Source of the DNA: Mucilaginibacter ginsenosidivorax
GTDB lineage: Bacteria > Bacteroidota > Bacteroidia > Sphingobacteriales > Sphingobacteriaceae
Assembly: GCF_007971525.1 (NCBI RefSeq)
Contig: NZ_CP042437.1
Span: 7,130,001 to 7,194,000, forward strand
Reading direction: 5' to 3'
Length of the DNA stretch: 64,000 nucleotides
The notes beneath the pieces are model-generated. The model searched no databases, had not been told where the DNA came from, and was given only the letters and a program-made list of their open reading frames with translations. Below are positions 44,416 to 53,600 of this stretch, one piece after another. The position numbers were made by a program, and so were the translations under genes. How positions within the stretch are numbered: the stretch's first letter is position 1; each line of letters begins with the position of its first letter.

Positions 44416-44482
44416 CAAAGGTGATAAATGACAGGGCAAGGGGCAACCGTTTATCGGTGAACCGTGGTTTTGTATAGATGAA
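44416..44482 (-). promoter_or_regulatory. LytTR-type direct repeat plus promoter for the kinase leader
   Basis: Half-sites TATCGGTGAA (44452-44461) and TATAGATGAA (44473-44482) on the + strand have a 21-bp period. On the - strand, 5 nt later comes TTG (44446-44444), then 20 nt, then CACCTTTG (44423-44416), one base off TAnnTTTG. The start lies about 205 nt before the kinase ATG. Confidence 0.6.
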
Positions 44483-44673
44483 TGGTTAAAAAGGCGCTGA
44501 CGAAATAGACAAGGCTTATAGAAATACAAGCGGGAGGGAAGCCAGTGAAGAAATATGCTACTGTTAAGTTAATAGTACTAAGTCTTAAGTCAGAAGCAAA
44601 ATTTATTCTTTCTTGGCTTAGAACTTAAGACTTTCGACTAAAGACTATCCGTCATTACACAATTAACATAACA

Positions 44674-45135
44674 CTACTCTTTTAGCGCGCTATCCCAATG
44701 CTCGGCTATTTTGCCATTTTCTATACGCAGCATATCAAACCAGGTGGTGGTATATTTTTTGCCTTTCGCTTTAGGATCGGGGTGTTCATCTTTGAAGCTA
44801 AGCACCACCAGGTTACCTTCGGCAACTATCGAAATCAGCGGAGCTTTTACAGTGGCCTGTATAGCTAAAGGTTTGGCAAATTTGGAAAAGAAATTAATGA
44901 AGCCTTGCCGCCCGGTGGGCACATTGGGGTTATGCTGAATGTAGGTTGGCAGCAGGTATTTTGCGGCAAGGTCAAGATGCCCGCCTTCAAGAACCTCGCG
45001 CCAAAAATCATAAACCAGTTTTTTGTTTTTGGCAAGTTGAGGGTCCTTGCTGTATAACATAGCCTTTTGGTCTTGCCCAAATGAATGAAAAGCCAGTAAA
45101 AGTGTAAATACGAACAATAAGCCTGCTTTTTTCAT
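44674..45135 (-). CDS. SnoaL-like (NTF2-fold) secreted protein
   Basis: 153 residues with a signal peptide (MKKAGLLFVFTLLLAFHSFGQ). The mature part has the NTF2-fold pattern of SnoaL-like proteins: NKKLVYDFWREVLEGGHLDLAAKYLLPTYIQHNPNVPTG, then a pair of strands (NLVVLSFKDEHPD, TTTWFDMLRIENGKIAEHWD). Family members bind small hydrophobic molecules or act as isomerases or cyclases; most bacterial ones are uncharacterised. It stands alone on the - strand, divergent from the GH9 gene. Confidence 0.85.
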   Translation of the reverse strand: MKKAGLLFVFTLLLAFHSFGQDQKAMLYSKDPQLAKNKKLVYDFWREVLEGGHLDLAAKYLLPTYIQHNPNVPTGRQGFINFFSKFAKPLAIQATVKAPLISIVAEGNLVVLSFKDEHPDPKAKGKKYTTTWFDMLRIENGKIAEHWDSALKE

Positions 45136-45293
45136 GATGCTATAATTGATGGTTAAATGTATTAATAAAAAAATATTTTATCATTAAAAAGTAGCAAGCA
45201 TGTTTTTTGCTCATCCGGTTATCATTCGGGTAGTAAAGTTGCGCCAATAGGTATTTAAGTAGCCTCATAGCAAGGATGCTTTTTAAATTAACA

Positions 45294-45307
45294 TGTAATC
45301 GTTTACA
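45294..45307. promoter_or_regulatory. LacI-family operator-like palindrome
   Basis: TGTAATCGTTTACA is a 14-bp palindrome with a central CG and only one pair out of symmetry. It matches the TGTAANCGNTTACA pattern of LacI/GalR-type operators and lies 59 bp before the GH9 start. No LacI-type gene is in the window, so the regulator would be elsewhere. Confidence 0.45.
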
Positions 45308-45365
45308 ATATTGTTGCAACGAAATCACCAGCGTAATTCCTATATTCGGCATAACTTGCTACGTT

Positions 45366-47192
45366 ATGTTCAATAAAAAATTACAATCGCTATTCATCGT
45401 AATCGCCCTTCCGGGCCTGGCTATTGCTCAAAATATAAAAGTAGTTATCAACCAGGTAGGCTATGAGGATACACAGGCAAAAAAAGCAATTATAGTTGCC
45501 GACAAAAAATACGCTGTCAGTTCATTTGAGTTGCTTGATGAGGCTGATAAAGCCGTTTTTGCCGGAAAGTCAATATATAATGGCCAGGTGAAAGGTTGGA
45601 AGGGCAGGGAGTTTTACACAGTTGATTTTAGCAGCTTCAGCACCGCTGGTAATTACAGGATAGTGGTTGATTTGCCTGGCAAAAAAGTCATTTCTTATCC
45701 GTTCAAAATTGGTAAAAATGTATTAGAGCAGGCTACCCTGAGCGATGTGGTTTACTATTTTAAAGGGCAGCGCAGTGCGGGCGAAATTGATAAGGCTGAT
45801 CATCACCTGCTTTTGGCCGGCAAAACTACCGATACGGTTGACGCCCACGGCGGCTGGTATGATGCTACCGGCGATTATGGAAAACACTTATCTCACCTGT
45901 CGTTTTCATTGTATTTTAATCCGCAGCAAATATCATTGGTAGTTTATAGCCTGTTTAAAACAAACGAGTTGCTCAATGAAAAAAAAGTGACCGATTTTAG
46001 GCAGATCAACCGCCGGGTTTTGGATGAGGCCATTTATGGTGCCGATTACCTGGTACGTATGCAGACTAAAAATGGCTCGTTTTACCGGTCGGTATCCGCT
46101 CCGGGCCCCGGTAAGTTGGCAAAGGATAGGGTGATCAGGGCCGAAGATGCATCTTACCGTATCAAGCAAACCAAAGATCAAACGTTAAAAAACGATGCGC
46201 AAAATAATGATTGGCACCGCTACCAGGCCAGTTACCGGTCGGGCGGGGGAATTGCTATTGCCGCACTGGCTATGGCTTCAACCTCAAAAGCAAGCGGTGA
46301 TTTTACCAACGCCCGGTATTTGCAGGCCGCCGAAAACGCTTTTAAATTCCTGGAAGCCAATAATAAACTCATGACTTTTGACGGTAAAGAAAATATCCTC
46401 GACGATTATTGCGCCTTAAGCGCAGCCACAGAATTGTATAAAGCCAGTAAAAAGCCGGAATATTTGCTTGCTGCTACCAAACGGGCCACTAACTTATTAG
46501 CCCGTTTAGCAGCATGGAAGGATTATAAAAACTACTGGCGCGCTGATAGTACCGACAGACCGTTCTTTCATCCATCAGACGCAGGTATGCCTGTAACCAG
46601 CCTGGTTTATTATTATCCTTATGCCGATGCAGAGATGCAGGCGTCCATTAAAAAAGCTATCAAAAGCTCGTTTGAGTTTGAGTTGAAAGTGACACACGAA
46701 GTGAATAATCCATTTGGCTACAGCCGCCAGCTGGTACAGGATACCCTGGGTAACAGGCGCACCTCGTTCTTCTTCCCGCAAGGCAGCGACGCCTCGCCAT
46801 GGTGGCAGGGTGAGAATGCCCGTTTATCATCAATGGCGACGGCTGCGAGGCTTGCCGCCGGTTTGTTTATCGATGATAAGCCATTTCATGATCAATTGGA
46901 AACTTTTGCGATTGATCAATTGAACTGGGTATTAGGCCTCAATCCGTTTGATGCCAGTATGCTGCAGGGCACCGGGCACAATAACCCCGCTTACGGTTTT
47001 TTTGGCACGTTTGAATATACCAATGCACCGGGAGGCATTGTAAATGGTATTACATCGGGCCTGTATGATGAAAATGATATCGACTTTAATTTGTCATATG
47101 CCCAGATTCACAAGGATTATGACTGGCGCTGGGCCGAGCAATGGCTGCCGCATACGGCCTGGTACCTGCTTGCCGTTGCCCTGCACGAGTAA
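45366..47192 (+). CDS. GH9 endoglucanase-like glycoside hydrolase
   Basis: 608 residues from the ATG at 45366, which starts a standard signal peptide (MFNKKLQSLFIVIALPGLAIA); an ATG 90 bp upstream (45276) lacks one. An Ig-like CelD_N domain (about 20-105: VVINQVGYEDTQAKKAIIV, YRIVVDLPGKKVISYPFKIG) precedes the (alpha/alpha)6 barrel. The paired aspartates are in GGWYDATGDYGKH (Asp166 and Asp170). The C-terminal part has LNWVLGLNPFDASML and HNNPAYGFFGTFEYTNAPGG. The usual NE.. acid motif is changed: SGLYDENDIDF and RWAEQWLPHTAWY, so the exact acid is uncertain. Family enzymes cut beta-1,4-glucans or remove glucosamine-type residues. The ThuA-like gene follows 48 bp downstream. Confidence 0.85.
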   Translation: MFNKKLQSLFIVIALPGLAIAQNIKVVINQVGYEDTQAKKAIIVADKKYAVSSFELLDEADKAVFAGKSIYNGQVKGWKGREFYTVDFSSFSTAGNYRIVVDLPGKKVISYPFKIGKNVLEQATLSDVVYYFKGQRSAGEIDKADHHLLLAGKTTDTVDAHGGWYDATGDYGKHLSHLSFSLYFNPQQISLVVYSLFKTNELLNEKKVTDFRQINRRVLDEAIYGADYLVRMQTKNGSFYRSVSAPGPGKLAKDRVIRAEDASYRIKQTKDQTLKNDAQNNDWHRYQASYRSGGGIAIAALAMASTSKASGDFTNARYLQAAENAFKFLEANNKLMTFDGKENILDDYCALSAATELYKASKKPEYLLAATKRATNLLARLAAWKDYKNYWRADSTDRPFFHPSDAGMPVTSLVYYYPYADAEMQASIKKAIKSSFEFELKVTHEVNNPFGYSRQLVQDTLGNRRTSFFFPQGSDASPWWQGENARLSSMATAARLAAGLFIDDKPFHDQLETFAIDQLNWVLGLNPFDASMLQGTGHNNPAYGFFGTFEYTNAPGGIVNGITSGLYDENDIDFNLSYAQIHKDYDWRWAEQWLPHTAWYLLAVALHE

Positions 47193-47240
47193 TAAATTAA
47201 AGAGATATAGCCGCCTGGGCTTTTAACGATAACAGTATCC

Positions 47241-47996
47241 ATGAAAAAAACACTATTCTTTATTACACTGATCCTTTTTGCCACGATTGGTTTGAAAGCC
47301 CAGCCTAAGCATTTTAAGGTGCTGGCCTTATACGAAAATGGCGGGCATCACATCGCCTTTTCAACCCGGGCGATTGTGTGGCTGAATAAACTGGCTGCCG
47401 AAAAGGGGTTTACTATTGATTATATCCAAAAGCCGGATAAAATTGACGACGAATTGTTAAGCCACTACCAATTGTTTTTGCAATTGGATTATGTGCCCTA
47501 CGGCTGGCCCGACAAGGCCGTATCCGCTTTTCAAAAATATATTGCCGAAGGCAGGGGAGGATGGGTTGGATTTCACCATGCCACCTTACTTGGCGAATTT
47601 GACGGATTTCACGAATGGCAATGGTTTTCGGATTTTATGGGAGGCATCAGCTGGAAAAATTATATAGGCACATTTGCCAAAGGCACGGTGAATGTGGAAG
47701 ATAAGCAGCACCCGGTTATGAAAGGCATACCAACATCCTTCCGGATTGAACAGGAGGAATGGTACACCTATGATAAAAGTCCCCGCCCAAATGTACATGT
47801 ATTGGCAAGTGTTGATGAATCGACCTACGATCCACAAGGTGATATAAAAATGGGCGATCACCCTGTGGTGTGGACTAATGAGCATGTTAAGGCCCGTAAT
47901 GTTTATATATTTATGGGGCACTCGCCAAACTTGCTGGATAACCCGGCCTGGGTAAAGCTGGTTACGAATGCTATTCTGTGGGCTGCAGGGCAATAA
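47241..47996 (+). CDS. ThuA-like domain protein, secreted
   Basis: 251 residues with a signal peptide (MKKTLFFITLILFATIGLKA). The ThuA-like (class I glutamine amidotransferase-like) fold is shown by HFKVLALYENGGHHIAFSTRA, YQLFLQLDYVPYGWPDKAV, GRGGWVGFHHATL, HPVMKGIPTSFRIEQEEWYTY and PVVWTNEHVKARNVYIFMGH. ThuA proteins were first linked to trehalose and other sugar use, and in Bacteroidota are often beside hydrolases; the reaction is not known. It follows GH9 by 48 bp and its stop is 8 bp from the stop of the convergent GH18 gene. Confidence 0.88.
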   Translation: MKKTLFFITLILFATIGLKAQPKHFKVLALYENGGHHIAFSTRAIVWLNKLAAEKGFTIDYIQKPDKIDDELLSHYQLFLQLDYVPYGWPDKAVSAFQKYIAEGRGGWVGFHHATLLGEFDGFHEWQWFSDFMGGISWKNYIGTFAKGTVNVEDKQHPVMKGIPTSFRIEQEEWYTYDKSPRPNVHVLASVDESTYDPQGDIKMGDHPVVWTNEHVKARNVYIFMGHSPNLLDNPAWVKLVTNAILWAAGQ

Positions 47997-48004
47997 ATAT
48001 GCTG

Positions 48005-49159
48005 TTATTTAGCCTCCAGCTTTTCATCTATAGCATCCAGTAAATACTCCTTTTTATCATCGGCATATTCCCAAAACATTACGCCGGCCATCTGGTGATC
48101 AACCATATACTGGCATTTGTTTTTTACCGACCACTCATCATCAAAAGAGATGAACTGTTTGGTGCTTGCTTTAAACAGGTAAGGGGCGCCTGCGGTGCTA
48201 TCGCGATAATAAATAAAACCATTGCGGTTAAGCAGGCTATCCTTAAGGCGCGTATATCCGCCGGCAGGTGCCCGCCCGCTGGTTTTCATGCCTATACCAT
48301 TGTGTGCCGAATCGTTTACAATAACAGATCGGCCGTAAAACGCAATTCCCATTACCAGCTTGCTTGCGGGTACGCCCTGGGCAAGGTAATCAGATACCGC
48401 CATATCTGCCGAGTTGAGGGTTTTATACTTATCAGATGCAAACAGGTTGGTATGATGTACGGCCATGCCCAAACTGTCCTGCAAATAATCATAGGTCATC
48501 AGGTTAATGTAATTCAGGTACGATGCTACTTTAGCCATTTCGGTATGCTGTAAAAAGCGCTTAAATCCTCCGGTTGCGGCAGTTAGCAGTTTTTTATCGC
48601 CTGTTTCTTTTTCAAGTACATCAAGCTCTTTTCTTAAATCCTCAAACATCAGGGTGTAGTTATGCTCATCTTCTTTGCGCACCACGTTATTGTCGCCCTG
48701 TAGGCCAGGGTATTCCCAGTCTATGTCAACGCCGTCCAGTTTGTATTTTCTGATAATATTAACCGCGCTGGCCGCGAAGGCTTTACGTGAAGTATCGGTT
48801 AGCGCCGCGTCTGAAAAGTTTTTGCTCCAGGTCCAGCCGCCAACAGATATCAGTATCTTAAGGTCGGGATTTTTGTTTTTTAACAACAAAAGGTTGCGGA
48901 AGTTGACGGTATCTGTTTTTTCGTGCGTAAGCCATGCCCGGTTGTTGCGCACATTTACAAATGCATAATTAATATGGGTAAGTTTTTCCGGGTTTACCAT
49001 GCTCATATCGGTAATGCCTTTGTAGCCGCCAACGTAGCCAATAACTACATATCTGTGCTTTTTAACCTGGGCTTTAAGGGTAAAGGCTGGTATTAAAAAA
49101 ACTAATAAGCAAAGCAGTGCCTTTGGCATGGCAGCCTTTTTTAAAATTAAATAGTTCAT
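48005..49159 (-). CDS. GH18 chitinase-like glycoside hydrolase
   Basis: 384 residues from the ATG at 49159 (MNYLILKKAAMPKALLCLLVFLIPAFTLKA gives a signal region). An ATG 30 bp upstream (49189) is possible and would be only 9 bp from the previous stop. The GH18 barrel has KILISVGGWTWSKNFSDA, the catalytic DGVDIDWEYPG with Glu at about residue 149, INLMTYDYL and GVMFWEYADD. It hydrolyses beta-1,4-linked GlcNAc polymers by substrate-assisted catalysis. It follows the HGSNAT-like gene by a short gap, which suggests one chitin or amino-sugar operon. Confidence 0.93.
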   Translation of the reverse strand: MNYLILKKAAMPKALLCLLVFLIPAFTLKAQVKKHRYVVIGYVGGYKGITDMSMVNPEKLTHINYAFVNVRNNRAWLTHEKTDTVNFRNLLLLKNKNPDLKILISVGGWTWSKNFSDAALTDTSRKAFAASAVNIIRKYKLDGVDIDWEYPGLQGDNNVVRKEDEHNYTLMFEDLRKELDVLEKETGDKKLLTAATGGFKRFLQHTEMAKVASYLNYINLMTYDYLQDSLGMAVHHTNLFASDKYKTLNSADMAVSDYLAQGVPASKLVMGIAFYGRSVIVNDSAHNGIGMKTSGRAPAGGYTRLKDSLLNRNGFIYYRDSTAGAPYLFKASTKQFISFDDEWSVKNKCQYMVDHQMAGVMFWEYADDKKEYLLDAIDEKLEAK

Positions 49160-49198
49160 TGTCAGGTTATTTGAATTGTGATATTGCATTAAATGATT

Positions 49199-50374
49199 TT
49201 ATATTTTCAAGCGTAAGCGCTTCTTTTCCATTAAACCAACCAGGGCAATCAGTATAAAAGCGGTTGCCATGGAACGTACCAACCCAATGGCCCCGTTGTT
49301 AAATACATCGGGATACTTTAGGTGAAAAAGTTTCAAAATATAAACCTGGAAATAGGGCATTAGGTAACAGGTAAGTGTACTGGTGCCGGCCGGCCATATC
49401 AGTTTAAACCAATTCTTTTTACCCTTAACATCTACCAGGAAAATCATCAATTCAAAAAACAATAGGGTAATGCCGCTGCAGATAAAGATCCAAGCGGGGG
49501 TAGAGCGTATTTTTGAAATTCCATCGGCATACGGGCGGATTAATAAACCTAATACAATTAACAGCAATCCTGTTGCTCCAAATATTACCCACAACAATTG
49601 TGTTTTATTTTTTGATACAAGCAGAGCATAAATCTCGGAGATGATAACACCACCCATTACCAGGCATACTGCCGATGCATCGCCCAGTACCGGAATTTTA
49701 AATTTGAAAACACCGGCATGCCTGGCAATATTTATAGCTACAAAAGCGAGCAGTACAATTACAAGGATATTCATTTTCCCTTTGGCCAAAAGATATACCA
49801 ACGCGCATACCAGGTAAGCCCAGCCTATAATACCCAAAATACCCCACCAATAAGGGCGCATGCCCTGTATTACACCGTCTTCGCCTCCCTTATAAATAAT
49901 AGCCATTACAATCAGTAATAAAATCCCAGCGCCTATAAGGGTGTACCGCTTTGCTTTGGCCATATTTTCGGGATAATCCAGCCAAATGAGGAAGAAACCA
50001 ATGGTTATTAATATACCCCATAGTGCCTGCGGGATGATGCCCGCCGTTAACGCATAATTTTCCAGGTTTACATGGAAAAAGCCCATAATAATTAATGCAG
50101 CGCTACGGGTAAGTACATAGGTTAGCATTGATGAAAAAGAATCGCCTTTATTCATCCTGTTTTTAATGGCGAAGGGAAGTGAAAGCCCGACAATGAACAA
50201 AAAAGCAGGAAATATGGTATCAGCAAAACCCATCGCATCGGCTTTACCGCTGGCATGGTCTATCCATTCGGGAATGTGCTTTACGCCGCTGGCATCATTA
50301 ACAAATATCATCAGTAACATAGTGATGGCACGGAGGACATCAATTGATAAAAGGCGTTTAGGGAGCTGGTTCAT
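49199..50374 (-). CDS. HGSNAT-like transmembrane acyltransferase (DUF5009 family)
   Basis: 391 residues with about ten membrane helices. The N-terminus RLLSIDVLRAITMLLMIFVND and WIDHASGKADAMGFADTIFPAFLFIVGLSLPFAI are the family signature, with the His of WIDHA as the likely acyl-carrying or catalytic residue. Relatives are heparan-alpha-glucosaminide N-acetyltransferases and NagX-type proteins, which move an acetyl group across the membrane onto amino sugars. It is the first gene of a pair with GH18, which makes sense for chitin oligosaccharide use. Confidence 0.85.
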   Translation of the reverse strand: MNQLPKRLLSIDVLRAITMLLMIFVNDASGVKHIPEWIDHASGKADAMGFADTIFPAFLFIVGLSLPFAIKNRMNKGDSFSSMLTYVLTRSAALIIMGFFHVNLENYALTAGIIPQALWGILITIGFFLIWLDYPENMAKAKRYTLIGAGILLLIVMAIIYKGGEDGVIQGMRPYWWGILGIIGWAYLVCALVYLLAKGKMNILVIVLLAFVAINIARHAGVFKFKIPVLGDASAVCLVMGGVIISEIYALLVSKNKTQLLWVIFGATGLLLIVLGLLIRPYADGISKIRSTPAWIFICSGITLLFFELMIFLVDVKGKKNWFKLIWPAGTSTLTCYLMPYFQVYILKLFHLKYPDVFNNGAIGLVRSMATAFILIALVGLMEKKRLRLKI

Positions 50375-50687
50375 TGTGATTTTGCGGTTTATTTACCGGC
50401 CATTAAAATACTTGTTTTTATAGAATTATAATAAAATATTAAAAACATTTTAGTTCTTTTTAAAATTTTTGTAAAACTTTGAATTTTGGATTTTACGCTG
50501 CCTATTAATGATTCCGGTTAACTGTTACCCGTAATCTAAAGTTTATGGCAGGCTTTGATGAGTGCACATATATAATTAGCTGCCGGCAAAGCTTCTGTTG
50601 TTGGAATTAATAGCCAAACCGTGAGGGGAGCAGTTTTGCTTGTTAAGTTGCCGGTTGCTGTCCTGTAGCGGTATTTTGGTTAGGCTA
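50375..50687. other. 313-bp gap between the HGSNAT-like and MG2/plug genes
   Basis: The left third (50400-50500) is A/T-rich and should hold the promoter of the HGSNAT-GH18 pair on the - strand. The right part (50500-50687) has no gene, no clear hairpin with U-run and no repeat that I could fix. Confidence 0.5.
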
Positions 50688-53600
50688 TTAATTTACTACA
50701 TATGTATGCACCTGCCTGCCTATATTGCCTTCGCTATCAATACCTTCAATAATAACACGGTATTTGCCGGTTCCGTCGGCGTTAAAAAAGCTAAAGTTTG
50801 CTTTACCATCCTTATCGGTTATTACCTCGGGATTCCAATAAATGGTACTGCGTAAATCGGGTTGATTAGTTGCAGGGCCATCATATTTTGGGCTGTAAAA
50901 TTCACGGGCTTTGTAAAAGCCGGCAACTGTGATGGGGAGGATCCCTTTTGATAGAATGTCTTTAGCCTGCAATCCCCCACCTTGCCTGGTTGTTATTACT
51001 AAAACACCATGGCCACCTTGTATTCCGTAAATGGCAGCCGAAGGGCCGTAAAATAACTCCATGGTTTCAATGTCGCGTATATTCAGGTCACTTGGGTCCA
51101 TTCCGGGTACACCATCAACGAGTACGTACCCTGCTGTGTGTCCATGAAATTTTTGTAATATCACATTCCTGATATCCAGGTTTGATCGTTCCAATTCTTC
51201 GCGACGTACAACGATATCTGCGCCGCCTGGCCCGCCTAAAGCCGATGAGCGATAATTATTGTATCTTTTTACTGTTTTTATTTTTACTTCTTTAAGGTTG
51301 ATGACTTTTTTGCTGTTAAATTTCGAAGCACTTTCCTGTTGCTTTTTACTGTTGTTAATATAAGCTGTCATCAGCCAGTCAGCTTCATTTTTGTTGCCTG
51401 TGTTATTTGTTGTTACAATGGGCCCTGGCTGTTCTTTTTTTAGGGTGAGTACGGTGTTGTTCCCGTTTTTTGAAGTTGCTGCCTGTAAAATGAAACGGGT
51501 ACTATCATTAAACATCAAATTATTAAAGTTAAAACTGCCATCAGTTCCGGTAAGCTGGTTAATTATTTGTCCGCCGCCGCGTGGTAAAAGCGATACAAGG
51601 CCCTTGTTTAGCGGATTTCCCCATATACTTTTTGCTACGCCGCTGATATTAAGCCCGGTCTCGGGCTGATAAGTCACCTCGGGATAGGTATTTGTCAATA
51701 TCGGTTTCCATTCAAACCGGCGATACCCGTGCGTTAGCATTACCAGGTCAAGGTTGGCTGTGGTTTCGGCTGTAATGTTGTTGAAATAATAGTTAGGCTT
51801 TTCTACGTATCCCTTAAGTTCGCTGGTTAATAGCAGGCTGGCGAATATCGAGTTTTGATCATTTTCGTCAATGCCTACCTTTTCTGCATCAGTTACAGCA
51901 ACAGAAAAATGTCCTTCTGCCGCATCACCGGCCCTGTTTTGTACGTTTAGGCTGATGTTTACTTTTCCTCGTTTAGTATAGTCTGGTTTATCAGTACTTA
52001 CGTTTAAGCTTAACCGGTTATAGTTTTGCACAAAAATCAACCGCTCGGCCAAAGGTTCGCTACCTGGCGAAAACAAGGTAACCTTAGCTATCCCTGTGAA
52101 TAATTTCCGTTTTAAAATATCAACTTCTACAACAGGCTTATCTAATTTGCAGGCTATCGGGGTAATTATCCCGCCCGACCAGACAAGCAGCGTGTAATCC
52201 TGGTTTTTATGTTCTTCAAAATAAGCTTTGCTTGCTTCTATCCGGGCGGTAGCTTTAGGTATCGAATCATTGTTTATTGATAACACAAGGCCCTTGTTTT
52301 CGGCAATGGGCAAGTTCACCGTACTTGTTGCACCGTTGGCATGAGTTAATTTTGCTTTGTAACCTTTGCCTTGTTGTGGCGTCAGGTAAAAATACCCCAT
52401 CCCTAAATGTGCCGATGAAAACCCGGCCACCTGTTTATCATCATCATCGAGCACCGTGCCGGTAATATCGCCACCAAGGCCAGATGGCAATGTCGTCTTA
52501 AAGGCTATTTTGCTTTTTACACCGTTAATTAGCCTGCCTCCTTCCGGGAAAAACTGAATATCGGCTGGCGCATTAATGCTATTTGATTTTTTAACCACAC
52601 TGTTTTCAAATACCTCGTTTTCATTGGTTGATGCAATAGGTATTGTTTGCTCAAAATAATTGTCGTCACCATCGTTACGCATCCAGTTGGTGTAAGCCCT
52701 TATCCTGTAGTTTCCTTTTGGTAATGAATCTGGAAGCGCGATATCGCCCCAAGCTACGCCGTCGGCAATTTTTAATTTGACAGATCGGTCAATCTTATCG
52801 GCTGTGTTGATAAAGTCGACGTGTAATATACCACTTGTCCTGGTTGGTTCATGATTGTCGCCCTGGGTTATGTACGCCTTAAAGTAAATGGTGTCGCCGG
52901 TTGCATAATATGGTTTGTCAAAATGCAGGTATGCTTTTTCGTTGACACGTATTTCGGCGTAGTTTTTTAATTTGGCCATAGCTTCCTCGGGTAAAACGGA
53001 TGTTGGTGCAGTTGGTGCGTGTTGTAGCGGCTCGTAATCAACAGGCAATAGCTCGGCAACACGGTAATGAGTCCAAGCGCCGCTGTACGATAAACTGTTA
53101 GGATCAACCAGGCCGCCGTTATTATCAACCAACGCATAAGGCGTATTAAAAGTAATTAGTGAGGTTTCGGTATTGTAAAATTCGTTCAGGTGATTTAACG
53201 CGCCGTTTTTACTGAAATGATGGTCTTTATTATAGGTTACATGTAAGCCATCCATTTCGCAGTTAAGCGCGTACATTTTGGTTACATCAGTTGGCTTTAA
53301 AATATCCGATTGATTAAGGAAAAAGTTCCTGAGGTTTAAATAGGTTTTATCAAGTTTTGATTTTTTAAGCCAGTAGGAGAGCGAGTCGGTATATCGTTTG
53401 TTATTTGTTGCTTTCAGCTTTGTAAACTGATTTATTTTAGCAGTTATCAAATCATCACCAGGACGTTCCGGGTTTGGTTCATTAGCATATTGAAATACCC
53501 TGAAACCTTCCTCTTCAACCTGGTTGGTTATAACCGCCCGTAAAAAATGCATAGGCGAGTTTTCATAAACCTGTTCCCTGTTTTTCTTCCATCGTTTTTC

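Larger units (their letters stand above)
44204..44673. other. 470-bp gap with kinase leader, two hairpins and repeat words
   Basis: No credible gene is present. From left to right it holds two hairpins (described below), a promoter with direct repeat, and at 44563-44650 an inverted pair AGTCTTAAGT (44581-44590) and ACTTAAGACT (44623-44632) of a type also seen at 42950-43025. A 38-codon frame at 44361 was judged spurious. Confidence 0.6.

Noticed and set aside
44361..44477. 38-codon ORF on the + strand
   Set aside because: It runs through both arms of a hairpin and the LytTR-type promoter and has no coding character.
45211..45230. Direct repeat TCATCCGG/TCATTCGG as a fifth LytTR-type site
   Set aside because: The period is 11 bp, not 21, and no matching -33/-7 boxes follow at the expected distance.
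45276..45365. Upstream ATG extending the GH9 gene by 30 codons
   Set aside because: The extension has no signal-peptide character and would include the LacI-type operator; the ATG at 45366 begins a standard signal peptide.
52405..52435. CCGATGAAAA word resembling a LytTR half-site
   Set aside because: It lies inside the MG2/plug coding sequence and has no partner 21 bp away.
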